Below, in pieces: positions 49,310-58,086 of a stretch of DNA of 64,000 nt. The translations under genes were made by a program, and so were the position numbers. The DNA is from Mycobacterium sp. (GTDB lineage Bacteria > Actinomycetota > Actinomycetes > Mycobacteriales > Mycobacteriaceae), in assembly GCA_020438865.1 (NCBI GenBank), contig JAGQTU010000004.1, positions 95,236 to 159,235 of the forward strand. The letters run 5' to 3'. Each line of letters starts with the position of its first letter. Position 1 is the first letter of the stretch. Under the pieces are notes generated by a model that ran no database searches, was not told the DNA's origin, and saw nothing but the letters and a program-made list of their open reading frames with translations.

Positions 49310-51688
49310 TCACACCGCGGTGGCTGCGGGCTGCTGGGCGCTTGAGGCGCTCGGCGCTGGGGGTGCCGGCAGTTTCAGGCGCTTGAGCATCAGGGCATTG
49401 ACGGCGACGATAAAACTGGAGCCCGACATCGACATGGCGGCGATCTCCGGGCGGAGCACAAACCCGAACACCGGTTTGAGCACCCCGGCCGCGATGGGTA
49501 GGGCGATCACGTTGTAACCCACGGCCCACCAGAGGTTCTGGCGCATCTTGCGCAGGGTTCCTCTGCCGATGCGCAGGGCGATTGGTACGTCGAGGGGATC
49601 TGAGCGCATCAGGACCAGGTCTGCGGTTTCGATCGCGACGTCGGTGCCCGCCCCGATCGCGACCCCGAGATCGGCCTGGGCCAGAGCGGGGGCGTCGTTG
49701 ACGCCGTCGCCGACCATGGCGGCTTTTCGGCCCTGGTTCTGCAGGTCGGCGATCTTGGCGGCTTTGTCTCCGGGCAGCACCTCGGCGATGACGGTGTCGA
49801 TGCCGAGTTGGTCGGCGATACGGGTGGCGGTGGCCTGGTTGTCGCCACTGAGCATGACCACCTTCACCCCGAGGTCGTGCAGCTCCCGCACGGCGTCAGC
49901 GGACGTCTCCCGCGCGGCGTCAGCCAGGGCGACCACCCCGACCCCGCGCCCGTCGACGGAGATCAGCACCGCGGTGCGCCCGCTGGCGGCGAGCTCATCG
50001 CGGCGGCTCATCAACGCCGTCGGGAAGTCCACCGCTTCCTCGACCATGAGTTTGCGGTTGCCCACAGCGACCCGCCGGCCGGCGACCGTCGCGGTGGCGC
50101 CGTGGCCGGGCACGTTGCGGAAATCCGTCAATGTGGCTGCTGCGGCGCCCTTTTCGGTGGCGAAGCGCACGATCGCCGCCGCCAAGGGGTGCTCGGACTC
50201 CTTCTCCACTGCGGCGACCAGAGCCAGCAGTTCTTGCTCGCCGATCCCCTCGGCGACGAAATCGGTGACTTCCGGCTCGCCTTTGGTGAGTGTGCCGGTC
50301 TTGTCCATCACCACGGTGTCGATCCGGGCCGATGTCTCCAGGGCCGTGGCGTTTTTGAACAACACGCCCCGTTGGGCGCCCAGGCCGGTACCCACCATGA
50401 TGGCCGTCGGGGTGGCCAGACCCAGGGCGTCGGGGCAGGTGATGACGACCACCGTGATCGCGAAGAGCAGCGCGGCCTGTACTCCGGCCCCGACGGCCCA
50501 CCAGACCAGGAAGGTGACGGTCCCGCCGACCAGCGCGACCAGGACGAGCCAGAAGGCCGCGCGGTCGGCCAGCCGCTGCCCGGGCGCCTTGGAGTTCTGA
50601 GCCTGCTGCACCATCGCCACGATCTGGGCCAGTGCGGTGTCGGAACCGACTTTGGTCGCCCGGACCCGCAAGGTGCCGGTGGTGTTGATCGAGGCGCCGA
50701 TGACGCTGTCACCCTGCGCTTTAGACACCGGCAGGCTTTCACCGGTGACCATCGACTCGTCGACCTCCGAGGCGCCCTCCTCGACCGTGCCGTCGACGGG
50801 AATCTTGGCCCCGGGACGGATCAACAACAGGTCCCCGACCACGACCTCCGCAGTGGGCACTTCCACCGGTTCACCATCACGGACGACCACCGCCATCGGC
50901 GGCGCGAGCTCGAGCAGGGTACGAATGGCTTCGTTGGCCCCGCCCCGGGCGCGCATCTCGAACCAATGTCCAAGCAGCACAAAGGTTGTCAGCATCGCGG
51001 CGGCCTCGTAGAACACCTCGCCGCCGCCGGTCAGGGTCACCCCGACGCTGTAGAGCCAGCCCGTGCCGACGGCGACGGCGACCAGGACCATCATGTCCAA
51101 AGTCCGGGCCCGCAGGGCCCGCCAGGCGCCGTCGAAGAAGATCCACGCCGAGTAGAACACGACCGGCAGGCTCAGCAGGAAGGTGAAGACGTCGTCACGC
51201 ATGCCGAACGGCGCCGGCACCATGAATCCGAACATGTGCCGCCCCATCGGGGAGAACAACATGATCGGGATCGACAGCACCAAGGCCACCAGGAACCGGT
51301 TGCGCATGTCGCGCACCATCGCGTCCATCGACATACCTGCGTGGCCGCCGTGTCCCATCATCTCGTGCGGCGACGGGCCCGCCTGGGGAGCGTGATGGCC
51401 GTGGTGGACATGGCCGGCCTCGCCGGTGTCGGCCGTCGGTTCGGCCATCGGATCGCAGACGTGGTGGGGAACTGAGCGGCCGGCGCAGTGGAATCCGCAG
51501 TCGCGCACCCAGTCCGCAAGTTCACCCACGGAGGTCGTGGCCGGGTCGTAGGTCACCGTCGCGGTCTGGTTGACCGCGTTGGCCTGCACCGCGCTGACAC
51601 CCGGCCGGCGCAGCAGCGCCGACTCGATCACCGCGGTCGAGGTCGCCCAGTGCAAGCCGCCGACGTCGAGGACAGTGCTTTCAGGCAT
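49310..51688 (-). CDS. Copper P1B-type ATPase with CPD metal-site motif
   Basis: The 792-residue pump has the P-type ATPase core: TGES (315-318), DKTGT phosphorylation site (Asp462), [10 protein letters not shown] and eight TM segments. The N-terminus has a degenerate HMA domain lacking CxxC ([12 protein letters not shown]) followed by a His/Met-rich stretch ([20 protein letters not shown]). The TM metal-site motif is CPD (Cys418-Pro-Asp420) rather than CPC or CPH. It should export copper, but specificity is uncertain. GGAGAA precedes the ATG and box 4 lies 73 bp upstream. Confidence 0.9.
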   Translation of the reverse strand: MPESTVLDVGGLHWATSTAVIESALLRRPGVSAVQANAVNQTATVTYDPATTSVGELADWVRDCGFHCAGRSVPHHVCDPMAEPTADTGEAGHVHHGHHAPQAGPSPHEMMGHGGHAGMSMDAMVRDMRNRFLVALVLSIPIMLFSPMGRHMFGFMVPAPFGMRDDVFTFLLSLPVVFYSAWIFFDGAWRALRARTLDMMVLVAVAVGTGWLYSVGVTLTGGGEVFYEAAAMLTTFVLLGHWFEMRARGGANEAIRTLLELAPPMAVVVRDGEPVEVPTAEVVVGDLLLIRPGAKIPVDGTVEEGASEVDESMVTGESLPVSKAQGDSVIGASINTTGTLRVRATKVGSDTALAQIVAMVQQAQNSKAPGQRLADRAAFWLVLVALVGGTVTFLVWWAVGAGVQAALLFAITVVVITCPDALGLATPTAIMVGTGLGAQRGVLFKNATALETSARIDTVVMDKTGTLTKGEPEVTDFVAEGIGEQELLALVAAVEKESEHPLAAAIVRFATEKGAAAATLTDFRNVPGHGATATVAGRRVAVGNRKLMVEEAVDFPTALMSRRDELAASGRTAVLISVDGRGVGVVALADAARETSADAVRELHDLGVKVVMLSGDNQATATRIADQLGIDTVIAEVLPGDKAAKIADLQNQGRKAAMVGDGVNDAPALAQADLGVAIGAGTDVAIETADLVLMRSDPLDVPIALRIGRGTLRKMRQNLWWAVGYNVIALPIAAGVLKPVFGFVLRPEIAAMSMSGSSFIVAVNALMLKRLKLPAPPAPSASSAQQPAATAV

Positions 51689-51760
51689 GGGTTCTCCGTC
51701 CGCGTGATCTGCTGGCTACCAGGCTTCCCCGTGAGCACAGGGTTCTTGTGCGGGTTCGAC

Positions 51761-51778
51761 AAAGATTCAATGAAGATT
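51761..51778 (+). promoter_or_regulatory. Copper-island box 4 (AAAGATT N4 GAAGATT)
   Basis: Upstream of the ATPase gene (73 bp) and of the L,D-transpeptidase gene. The second heptamer is the most complete match. Confidence 0.75.
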
Positions 51779-51823
51779 GCCGGTTCAGGCCGGACGCGAA
51801 CCGACCGAGAGTGGCTCGGTGAT

Positions 51824-51829
51824 TAGGTT
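51824..51829 (+). promoter_or_regulatory. Probable -10 box (TAGGTT) of the L,D-transpeptidase gene
   Basis: TAGGTT, 7 nt, then ATG 51837. Box 4 lies about 46 bp upstream, where a regulator could contact polymerase. Confidence 0.5.
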
Positions 51830-51836
51830 GGGCATC

Positions 51837-53216
51837 ATGCGCGCCCTTCTCCAGATGTCCGGCACGCGGCTCGGATCCAGGACGCTGCAGAGGAACACTC
51901 TGCTTGCGGTTCATCTGGTCGTCCTGCTCGTCGTGGCGGTCGCCATGCCGGGGGTGTTTCGCTGCCCGACACCGCTGTGTGGGCACGACGGCGACTCGGC
52001 GCACGGTTCGTCACCTGCGACGGTATCGGCACCGGCTCCGGTCCAGCTGTCCATGCAGCCCGGACCCAACGCGAACAACGTCGACCCGCTCGCCCCCGTC
52101 ACCGTCACCGCGGCCGCCGGCAGCCTGCTGAACGTGGAGATGGTCAACGAGACCGGCAAGGCCGTCGAGGGCGTGATGACCCCGGACAACACGGTGTCGA
52201 AACCCACCGTGCCGCTGGGCTACGGCCGCAGCTACACCGTGACCGCAACCGGCCGCGGCGCCGACGACGTCACCCGCGCCCTAGTGTCGACGTTCACCAC
52301 CCTGGTCCCCGGCAACCAGACCGCGGTGAGACTGACCACCACCGGCAACCACGACCTCGTCGACGGCGGCACTTACGGAATCGGGACCGTCGTGGTCGCC
52401 CGCTTCGATGAGCCCGTCCCTGACCGCGCCGCCGCCCAGCGCGCCCTGCGCGTAACCACCAACCCGCCCGTCGACGGTGCGTGGACCTGGGTCGACGACG
52501 CGACCGCGCACTGGCGGCCCCAGCACTACTACGCCCCCGGCACCACCGTGAACGTCGCGGCCAACATCTACGGCGTCCCCCTCGGACAGGGCCTGTACGG
52601 GCAAGCCGACGCGAGCGTGAGCTTCCGCATCGGCGACGCCCACGTCTCGATCGCCAACGACCTCACCAAACAGGTCAGCGTGTTCAGCAACGGCCAACTG
52701 GTGCGCACCATGCCGACGTCGATGGGGATGGGCGGCAGCGAAACCATCGGCGGGCGCACCATCAGCTTCTGGACCCAACCCGGGATCTACACCGTGATGG
52801 ACAAGGCGAACCCCGTCGTCATGGACTCCTCGACCTACGGCCTGCCCATCAACTCCCGGCTGGGCTACAAGCAAACCATCAACTGGGCCACCCGCATCAG
52901 CACCGACGGCATCTACCTGCACGCCCTGGAAGACACCGTGTGGGCCCAGGGCAACACCAACGTCTCCCACGGCTGTCTGAACCTCAGCGCCGAGAACGCC
53001 GAGTGGTTCTACAACTTCTCCCAGCCCGGAGACATCGTCGAAGTCCGCGACACCGGCGGAGCCCCGCTGCAACAGTGGCAAAACGGCGACTGGAGCGTCC
53101 CATGGGCGGAGTGGCTGGCCGGCAGTGCCACCCATGAACCGCCGCCACCCACCGTCCCCGATGCCCCGGCCGACACACTGGAGAAACAGGGAGCCGATGG
53201 TCAACCCCCACGCTGA
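51837..53216 (+). CDS. L,D-transpeptidase (Ig-like domains plus YkuD)
   Basis: The 459-residue protein has an N-terminal membrane anchor (residues 21-40), two mycobacterial-type Ig-like domains, and a YkuD catalytic domain with His362 and the signature SHGCLN (His378, Cys380). It makes 3->3 crosslinks in peptidoglycan. In this context it may strengthen the wall under copper stress. It overlaps the next gene by 20 bp. An ATG 7 nt from a TAGGTT box sets the start. Confidence 0.93.
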   Translation: MRALLQMSGTRLGSRTLQRNTLLAVHLVVLLVVAVAMPGVFRCPTPLCGHDGDSAHGSSPATVSAPAPVQLSMQPGPNANNVDPLAPVTVTAAAGSLLNVEMVNETGKAVEGVMTPDNTVSKPTVPLGYGRSYTVTATGRGADDVTRALVSTFTTLVPGNQTAVRLTTTGNHDLVDGGTYGIGTVVVARFDEPVPDRAAAQRALRVTTNPPVDGAWTWVDDATAHWRPQHYYAPGTTVNVAANIYGVPLGQGLYGQADASVSFRIGDAHVSIANDLTKQVSVFSNGQLVRTMPTSMGMGGSETIGGRTISFWTQPGIYTVMDKANPVVMDSSTYGLPINSRLGYKQTINWATRISTDGIYLHALEDTVWAQGNTNVSHGCLNLSAENAEWFYNFSQPGDIVEVRDTGGAPLQQWQNGDWSVPWAEWLAGSATHEPPPPTVPDAPADTLEKQGADGQPPR

Positions 53217-53655
53217 TCGCGGCAACCGCGGCCCGCTGTTGTGGATCGCCGCCCCGGTCGTCGCCGGCGCCGCCATTGTCGCCGTCGCCGTCGCCACCGG
53301 CGCACTGCAGCTGGGAAGGTCTGCGGACTCCGCACCATCGACCGAGCAGGTCGCGCAACAACGCTGCCCAGCCGAGGTGATGAAACGGCTGGTCGCCCCT
53401 GACAAGGCCACCCTCTCCGATGTCCGTACCGAGCCCAGCACCCTCGACACCGAGGGCCGGGACTTCTCCTCCCTGACAGCCAGCGAAGCACTCAAGGGTG
53501 TCGACACCTCGCGTATCACGGTGCTCAACGTCTCCGGGGTGGCCAACGCGCCCAGCGAGATCGGCACCACGATCCAAGACCACTTCGACTGTCGCGCCTA
53601 CTTCGTCGACGGCGCGCTCGCCCACACTCTGGTGGTCTTCGACCACGGCCACTGA
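53197..53655 (+). CDS. Membrane-anchored hypothetical protein
   Basis: The 152-residue product has an N-terminal TM segment (LLWIAAPVVAGAAIVAVAVA) and an extracytoplasmic domain with two Cys (QQRCPAEV, FDCRAYF) that could pair. ATG 53197 has GGGAGCC upstream. It overlaps the L,D-transpeptidase gene by 20 bp, so they are probably co-expressed. Function unknown. Confidence 0.75.
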   Translation: MVNPHADRGNRGPLLWIAAPVVAGAAIVAVAVATGALQLGRSADSAPSTEQVAQQRCPAEVMKRLVAPDKATLSDVRTEPSTLDTEGRDFSSLTASEALKGVDTSRITVLNVSGVANAPSEIGTTIQDHFDCRAYFVDGALAHTLVVFDHGH

Positions 53656-53756
53656 AAGTCCGGTTCAGCGAGGCCGAAATGCCGTGAGGGTCAGCACGGG
53701 TAGCGTGGAATCCACGTCAGGACGCGGTGCGTCCTTCGTCGACCAGGGGGGCCACG

Positions 53757-54848
53757 ATGGCGACAGCAGCAGTCCGGGCGATCACCGCCATCACCCTTGT
53801 TGCAACAGCCCTGACGGGATGTTCGAGCAAGCCCCAGGCATCCCCACCCCGGTCGGGGTCGGTCTGGGTCGCCGATGAGGGCCACGACAGCGTGTCGGTC
53901 ATCGACGCCGCCACCAACACGGTGACCATGACCCTCACCGGAATCAAAGGGCCACACAACATCCAAGTCGGCCGTGACAACTCGGTGGTATATGCGGTCA
54001 GCAGCGCCGGCGTCGTCGTCGCCATCGACCCCGCCACCTACCAGGTGACCGCCACAGCGCCCACCGGACCCCATCCCGCCCATGTCATCGAAGCCCCCAA
54101 CGGCAAGGTCTACGTGACCAATTCGGGGGACGGCACGGTGTCGGTCTACAAGGCCCCGGGACTGAGCCCCGCCGGTCGGATCACCCTCGATGGCATGCCC
54201 CATGGGCTGCGGGCTGCCGCCGGTGGCTCGGTCATCGTGGTCGCCAACACCATGGACGGTGCGGTCGATCTGATCGACCCGGCCACCGACAAGTACGTGG
54301 GGGCGGTGCCGGTCGGTGCGAGTCCCGCTCAGGTCGCGGTCAGCGGCGATGGCAAGTACGCCTACACCGGGATCACCGAGCCGCCCAGTGTCGTGAAAGT
54401 CGATCTCGCACAACGCAAAGTGGTCGGCAGCGTCGCCGTTCCCACTGCGCCGGTCCAGCTCTATCTCACCCCCGACGAGAACGAGGTCGTCTCCGCCGAC
54501 CAAGGCACCAAGGACGCCCCGGGACACACGCTGTCGGTCATCGACACCAAGGCCGTGACGGCCCGCAGCACGGTCACCACCGGTGCCGGGCCGCACGGCG
54601 TGGTCATCGACGACTCCGGCACATGGGCGTGGGTGACCAACAGCTTCGACAACACCGTCACCGCTGTCGATCTCTCGTCGTCGACGGCGATGCCCCCGAT
54701 TCCCGTCGGCACCGAGCCCAGCGGCATCAGCTACTCGTCACGACCGCCCGCCACCGCCCCGGCCAGCAGCACCACCCTCGACATCCCCAGCCCGTCTACC
54801 TTGCCGCCGGGTGAATCCCAGTCCGATCCGCACAGCGGACACCACTAG
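53757..54848 (+). CDS. YVTN-family beta-propeller lipoprotein
   Basis: The signal has a lipobox (LVATALTGC). The mature part carries about seven YVTN-type blades (SVWVADEGHDSVSVIDAATN, GKVYVTNSGDGTVSVYKAPG, TWAWVTNSFDNTVTAVDLSS) and a Ser/Pro/His-rich tail ending SGHH. GGGGGGCCACG precedes the ATG. It is similar in design to the propeller lipoprotein at 41.4 kb, and the two bracket the copper island. Confidence 0.88.
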   Translation: MATAAVRAITAITLVATALTGCSSKPQASPPRSGSVWVADEGHDSVSVIDAATNTVTMTLTGIKGPHNIQVGRDNSVVYAVSSAGVVVAIDPATYQVTATAPTGPHPAHVIEAPNGKVYVTNSGDGTVSVYKAPGLSPAGRITLDGMPHGLRAAAGGSVIVVANTMDGAVDLIDPATDKYVGAVPVGASPAQVAVSGDGKYAYTGITEPPSVVKVDLAQRKVVGSVAVPTAPVQLYLTPDENEVVSADQGTKDAPGHTLSVIDTKAVTARSTVTTGAGPHGVVIDDSGTWAWVTNSFDNTVTAVDLSSSTAMPPIPVGTEPSGISYSSRPPATAPASSTTLDIPSPSTLPPGESQSDPHSGHH

Positions 54849-54861
54849 GCCCGTCGGGCGC

Positions 54862-55854
54862 TCAATCGTCGTGGTGGTGCTGGTGACCGTCGGCGTCACC
54901 ATCACCCTCTGCCTCCACCGCCGACGAAGAAGACTGCGCCGGAGCCGGTTTCGCAGCGGGCACCGCCGCGGGGGGCGCGGGGGCCTCCGGCGCTGGCTGG
55001 GTCACTCCACCGGCAGCCGGCACGCCGGGCTCCCCATGATGGTCGCCGTCGACCTCAAGGGACATGTCGGTCACCGGCAGCTCCTCCTCCGGCACCCCCG
55101 TGCCTGCAGGGGGCGCCAGGGGGACCGACGGATGGTGATCGCCGTCCATGTGCCCGTCTGCATCCATGTGAGCGTCGCCGTCCATGTGCGCGCCATCCAT
55201 GTGGCCCTCCATGTGGGCATCACCGTCCATGTGCGCGCCATCCATGTGGCCCTCCATGTGGGCATCACCGTCCATGTGCGCCTCGTGATGGGATTGATGG
55301 CCCTCCTGCGCCTCGGCAGCTGCCCCATGGTGATGGTGATGGTGGCCCTGCAAGCTGGCCGCCAGACCCAACGTGACCGCCCCGGCCACGATCGTGTTGG
55401 CCCCCATGAGCACCATCGCCCGCCCAAACCCGGAAACCTCTTCAGCCTGATGCATTCGCGACCACGCCCACCCGGCGCCCATGACGACATAAAGCTGAAG
55501 CAGCAGAACACAAATCCCGGCTGCCCCCACCGGTTCAGGCTGTCCTGCCGACGGCCCGACCGGCGGCCCACTGATACAGGACATCACCCACAATCCGGCC
55601 GCGCCCACATTCGCCGCAATTCCGGCGGATAGCACCCAGGCGTTCTGCCGCGACCACGCCACCAACCCCCACACCAGCTGAAAACTGGCCAGGACTGCGA
55701 AAAACACGCCCGACGGCAACCAATCCCGCCAATGCATCGGCGTGACCGCGAAGTGAATCACGGCTGCGCCCATCGACGCCACCGCCGCACAGCGAGCGGC
55801 CAGCCGAACGTCGGACTTCGTCAATTTCCTCGTGGCCACGGCAATGACGGTCAC
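54862..55854 (-). CDS. Membrane protein with His/Met/Asp-rich repeat tail (metal binding)
   Basis: The 330-residue protein has four TM segments in its first 170 residues. A hexahistidine run (QGHHHHHHG) and a repeated HMDGDAHMEGHMDGA unit follow, then a Pro/Ala-rich region and a final HQHHHDD. The many His, Met and Asp side chains should bind copper, zinc or nickel. GTG start. Tandem 45-bp units encode the repeat, so copy number may vary between strains. Confidence 0.8.
   Translation of the reverse strand: MTVIAVATRKLTKSDVRLAARCAAVASMGAAVIHFAVTPMHWRDWLPSGVFFAVLASFQLVWGLVAWSRQNAWVLSAGIAANVGAAGLWVMSCISGPPVGPSAGQPEPVGAAGICVLLLQLYVVMGAGWAWSRMHQAEEVSGFGRAMVLMGANTIVAGAVTLGLAASLQGHHHHHHGAAAEAQEGHQSHHEAHMDGDAHMEGHMDGAHMDGDAHMEGHMDGAHMDGDAHMDADGHMDGDHHPSVPLAPPAGTGVPEEELPVTDMSLEVDGDHHGEPGVPAAGGVTQPAPEAPAPPAAVPAAKPAPAQSSSSAVEAEGDGDADGHQHHHDD
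55178..55282. repeat. Tandem 45-bp coding repeat (two perfect copies plus partial)
   Basis: Units 55178-55222 and 55223-55267 are identical, and 55268-55282 starts a third copy. They encode the His/Met/Asp unit of the membrane protein. Confidence 0.92.
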
Positions 55855-56114
55855 ACAAAGGGTGAATCAGCACGAGCAGCAACGGATAACAGTCGCGTCC
55901 CAGATCCGCAACGCACAAATCAGGACTTAGCAGTCTGTCGTCACGACAATAGATCGCCGCTTCTAGCTGCAGTGACGCAGTGGTCTCCGGCAGATGGGGC
56001 CAGTATTCGTGATGATTAGTGCCGACATCGCTTGCTCCGCGCGATGAACGAGGCACCGCATCATGAGCGTCCCACCGGGAAGGCTCTGCGGTCAACAGTT
56101 AGGTAGCCGTCCTA

Positions 56115-56316
56115 ACAACTTTCCGGCAAAATTGCCAATCTACTGCCATCAAAAGCGGAATTTGGCCATCGAAAAGCGGAACCTACAGCACCTGTAGGTT
56201 CCGCTTTTCGGTGGCGAAGGCGCCACTTACTGAGCTGCGCGTTGGCGGCTTTTCCGCCGAAGATGGCGAGACAGTTTTTCCGCTTTTCGCGGCGAATCCT
56301 AGAACCGTACGGTTGT
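56115..56316 (+). repeat. Dispersed structured repeat, copy D (full length)
   Basis: The element runs from ACAACTTTCCGGC to TACGGTTGT. The inner hairpin has 22-nt arms (56167-56188 and 56192-56213, one mismatch) and a 3-nt loop. The outer arms GCCATCAAAAGCGGAA and TTCCGCTTTTCGCGGC pair with two mismatches. It lies downstream of uppP and upstream of the His-rich gene, intergenic. The 260 bases between the His-rich gene start and this repeat hold no gene. Confidence 0.88.
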
Positions 56317-56391
56317 GCGGGAAAGAGAGCCGATGCGTTGTTCCGCTTGGGGTATTAGCCCTCACGTTGCTGCCAGCAGACTCACACGAAG

Positions 56392-57318
56392 TCAGCGCAG
56401 AGTGAGCCACAGCCCGACGCCGCCGGCTGCGAGGCAGTAGATCGCAAATGGTGTCAGCGTTCGGGTTTCGAAGTAGCGAGTCAGGAAGCGGACCGAGAGG
56501 TAGGCAGTGACGAATGATGCGATGCTGCCGGCGAGTACCTGGCCGTGGATGCCGGTTCCGAGCGGCCCGAAGAGATCGGGCACTTTGAAGAGACCGGCGG
56601 CGAGGATGATCGGAGTGGCGAGCAGAAACGAGAATCGTGCTGCTTCCTCGTGGGAGAGGCCTCGCAGTAGGCCAGCGACCATGGTGATGCCGGACCGACT
56701 GATGCCGGGTAGCAGGGCGAGGGTCTGAGCGCACCCGATCAGCACGCCTTGCTTGATCGTCTGGTCGGCGAGTCGGTCGTCCACTGGGTTACCGACGGTA
56801 GAAGGGTGCCCCGCTGGCTGAGAGGCGTTGGTCGGCAGAGGATTCGCCGGGGCTGGCGCTGTTCGTCGCTGTCGTTCTCCGAGCAGGAGCACGGCTCCGT
56901 TGACCATGAGGAAGGCCGCGGCGGGGATGGGTTTTCCGAGGGTTGTTCGGAAGAGGTGTTCGAGGGCAAGGCCGGAGAGGCCGACTGGGATCGTGGCGAG
57001 AACGATCAGCCATGCGAGCCGTTCGGGACGGGTGCTGATCCGCCGATTTCTGATGGAGCTGAAGAAACCTCCGAGGATCACGAGCCAGTCTCGCCAGAAG
57101 AACATCAGCAATGCGATGGCGGTGGCGACGTGCAACCCGACGATGAAGGCGAGGTAGGGGGATTCCGGTGTGGAGACGTTGAGGTCGTGGGCCCAGCGCC
57201 CTCCGACCAGGGCGGGGATCAGTACCGAGTGGCCGAGGCTGGAGACGGGAAAGAGTTCGGTGACCCCTTGGAAGAGGCCGACGATAACGGCTTCGACGTA
57301 GCTGAGGTGGGTGGTCAC
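56392..57318 (-). CDS. uppP: Undecaprenyl-diphosphate phosphatase
   Basis: The 308-residue integral membrane protein has the two BacA/UppP signatures: EAVIVGLFQGVTELFPVSSLGHSVL near the N-terminus and LLPGISRSGIT in the second half. It recycles the undecaprenyl carrier lipid for peptidoglycan and is known to give bacitracin tolerance. The loop after about residue 155 is unusually long and polar (about 35 residues). GTG start. Confidence 0.95.
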   Translation of the reverse strand: MTTHLSYVEAVIVGLFQGVTELFPVSSLGHSVLIPALVGGRWAHDLNVSTPESPYLAFIVGLHVATAIALLMFFWRDWLVILGGFFSSIRNRRISTRPERLAWLIVLATIPVGLSGLALEHLFRTTLGKPIPAAAFLMVNGAVLLLGERQRRTAPAPANPLPTNASQPAGHPSTVGNPVDDRLADQTIKQGVLIGCAQTLALLPGISRSGITMVAGLLRGLSHEEAARFSFLLATPIILAAGLFKVPDLFGPLGTGIHGQVLAGSIASFVTAYLSVRFLTRYFETRTLTPFAIYCLAAGGVGLWLTLR

Positions 57319-57468
57319 AACCTAAGGAGCCTTTCTTCGGGGTGCGCTATTGCGGGCCTCTGATGGGGCGCCGCCGAACTGCAACGTGTGCACGCAGTAG
57401 ATACCCGAAGGGCCGCACGCGGGCGTGACCACCACGGTTCTGGCTGCGGGCCTGCCGCTGCAGGGGGA

Positions 57469-57939
57469 CTAGCGGGTGCCGGGTGGCGCCGGGGTGGGGG
57501 CCGGTGCCGGGGAGGCCGTGCTGCTGGGATTCGGCGCCTTCGTCGCGGGTGTCTGTACGGCGGGCTGGGATTGGTCGGTCTGGTTGTTCATCGATGCCGG
57601 TGTCTGGTCGGCCTCATCGGCCTCGTCGTCGTCCTTGGATGAGTCGGTCTTGATCGGCTGGCTGTTGGCAGCTTCGTGGTCGCGATGCCATTCGTACTCA
57701 CCGCCGAGTGTCTTCCCGGCCACTACACCGGTCACGAAGATCCCCGCGCCGAGCAGTAACGCGGCCGCGGCGATACCGACCCACGTCCAGGGCCGGGAGA
57801 GGACGCTGCGCTTGCCCTCAGCTGCAGGAGGGTTGGGTCGCAGCGCCTCGGTAGGGGCCGACGTCCGCGGAATCTCGTTGGTGGCCTGCTCTGCGGTCGG
57901 TTCGGGGGTGTCCTGGGGTTCGGGGGTGTTGGTGTCCAT
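57469..57939 (-). CDS. Single-TM hypothetical protein with Pro/Ala-rich tail
   Basis: The 156-residue product has a polar N-terminal region, one TM helix (WTWVGIAAAALLLGAGIFVTGVV), a short YEWHRDHE motif and a long Asp/Ser/Thr/Pro-rich outer tail. GAGGAG lies upstream of ATG 57937-57939. It resembles in layout the Met-rich protein at 42.6 kb (same TM-Gly-Tyr-x-Trp-His-Arg pattern) but lacks the Met tail. Confidence 0.7.
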   Translation of the reverse strand: MDTNTPEPQDTPEPTAEQATNEIPRTSAPTEALRPNPPAAEGKRSVLSRPWTWVGIAAAALLLGAGIFVTGVVAGKTLGGEYEWHRDHEAANSQPIKTDSSKDDDEADEADQTPASMNNQTDQSQPAVQTPATKAPNPSSTASPAPAPTPAPPGTR

Positions 57940-58086
57940 ATCGGTATTGGCTCCTCATTCGTTGTCTGTTTCGGTCGCGGGATGGCCCCTCTCCGGCGGC
58001 GGCCGGGGCCGCTCAGGCGCGGATTGCTCCGGACTGCGGTGCGGCCTGCACGGTGGCCGGCCGGGTGCTTGGTTGGATGACCGTTG

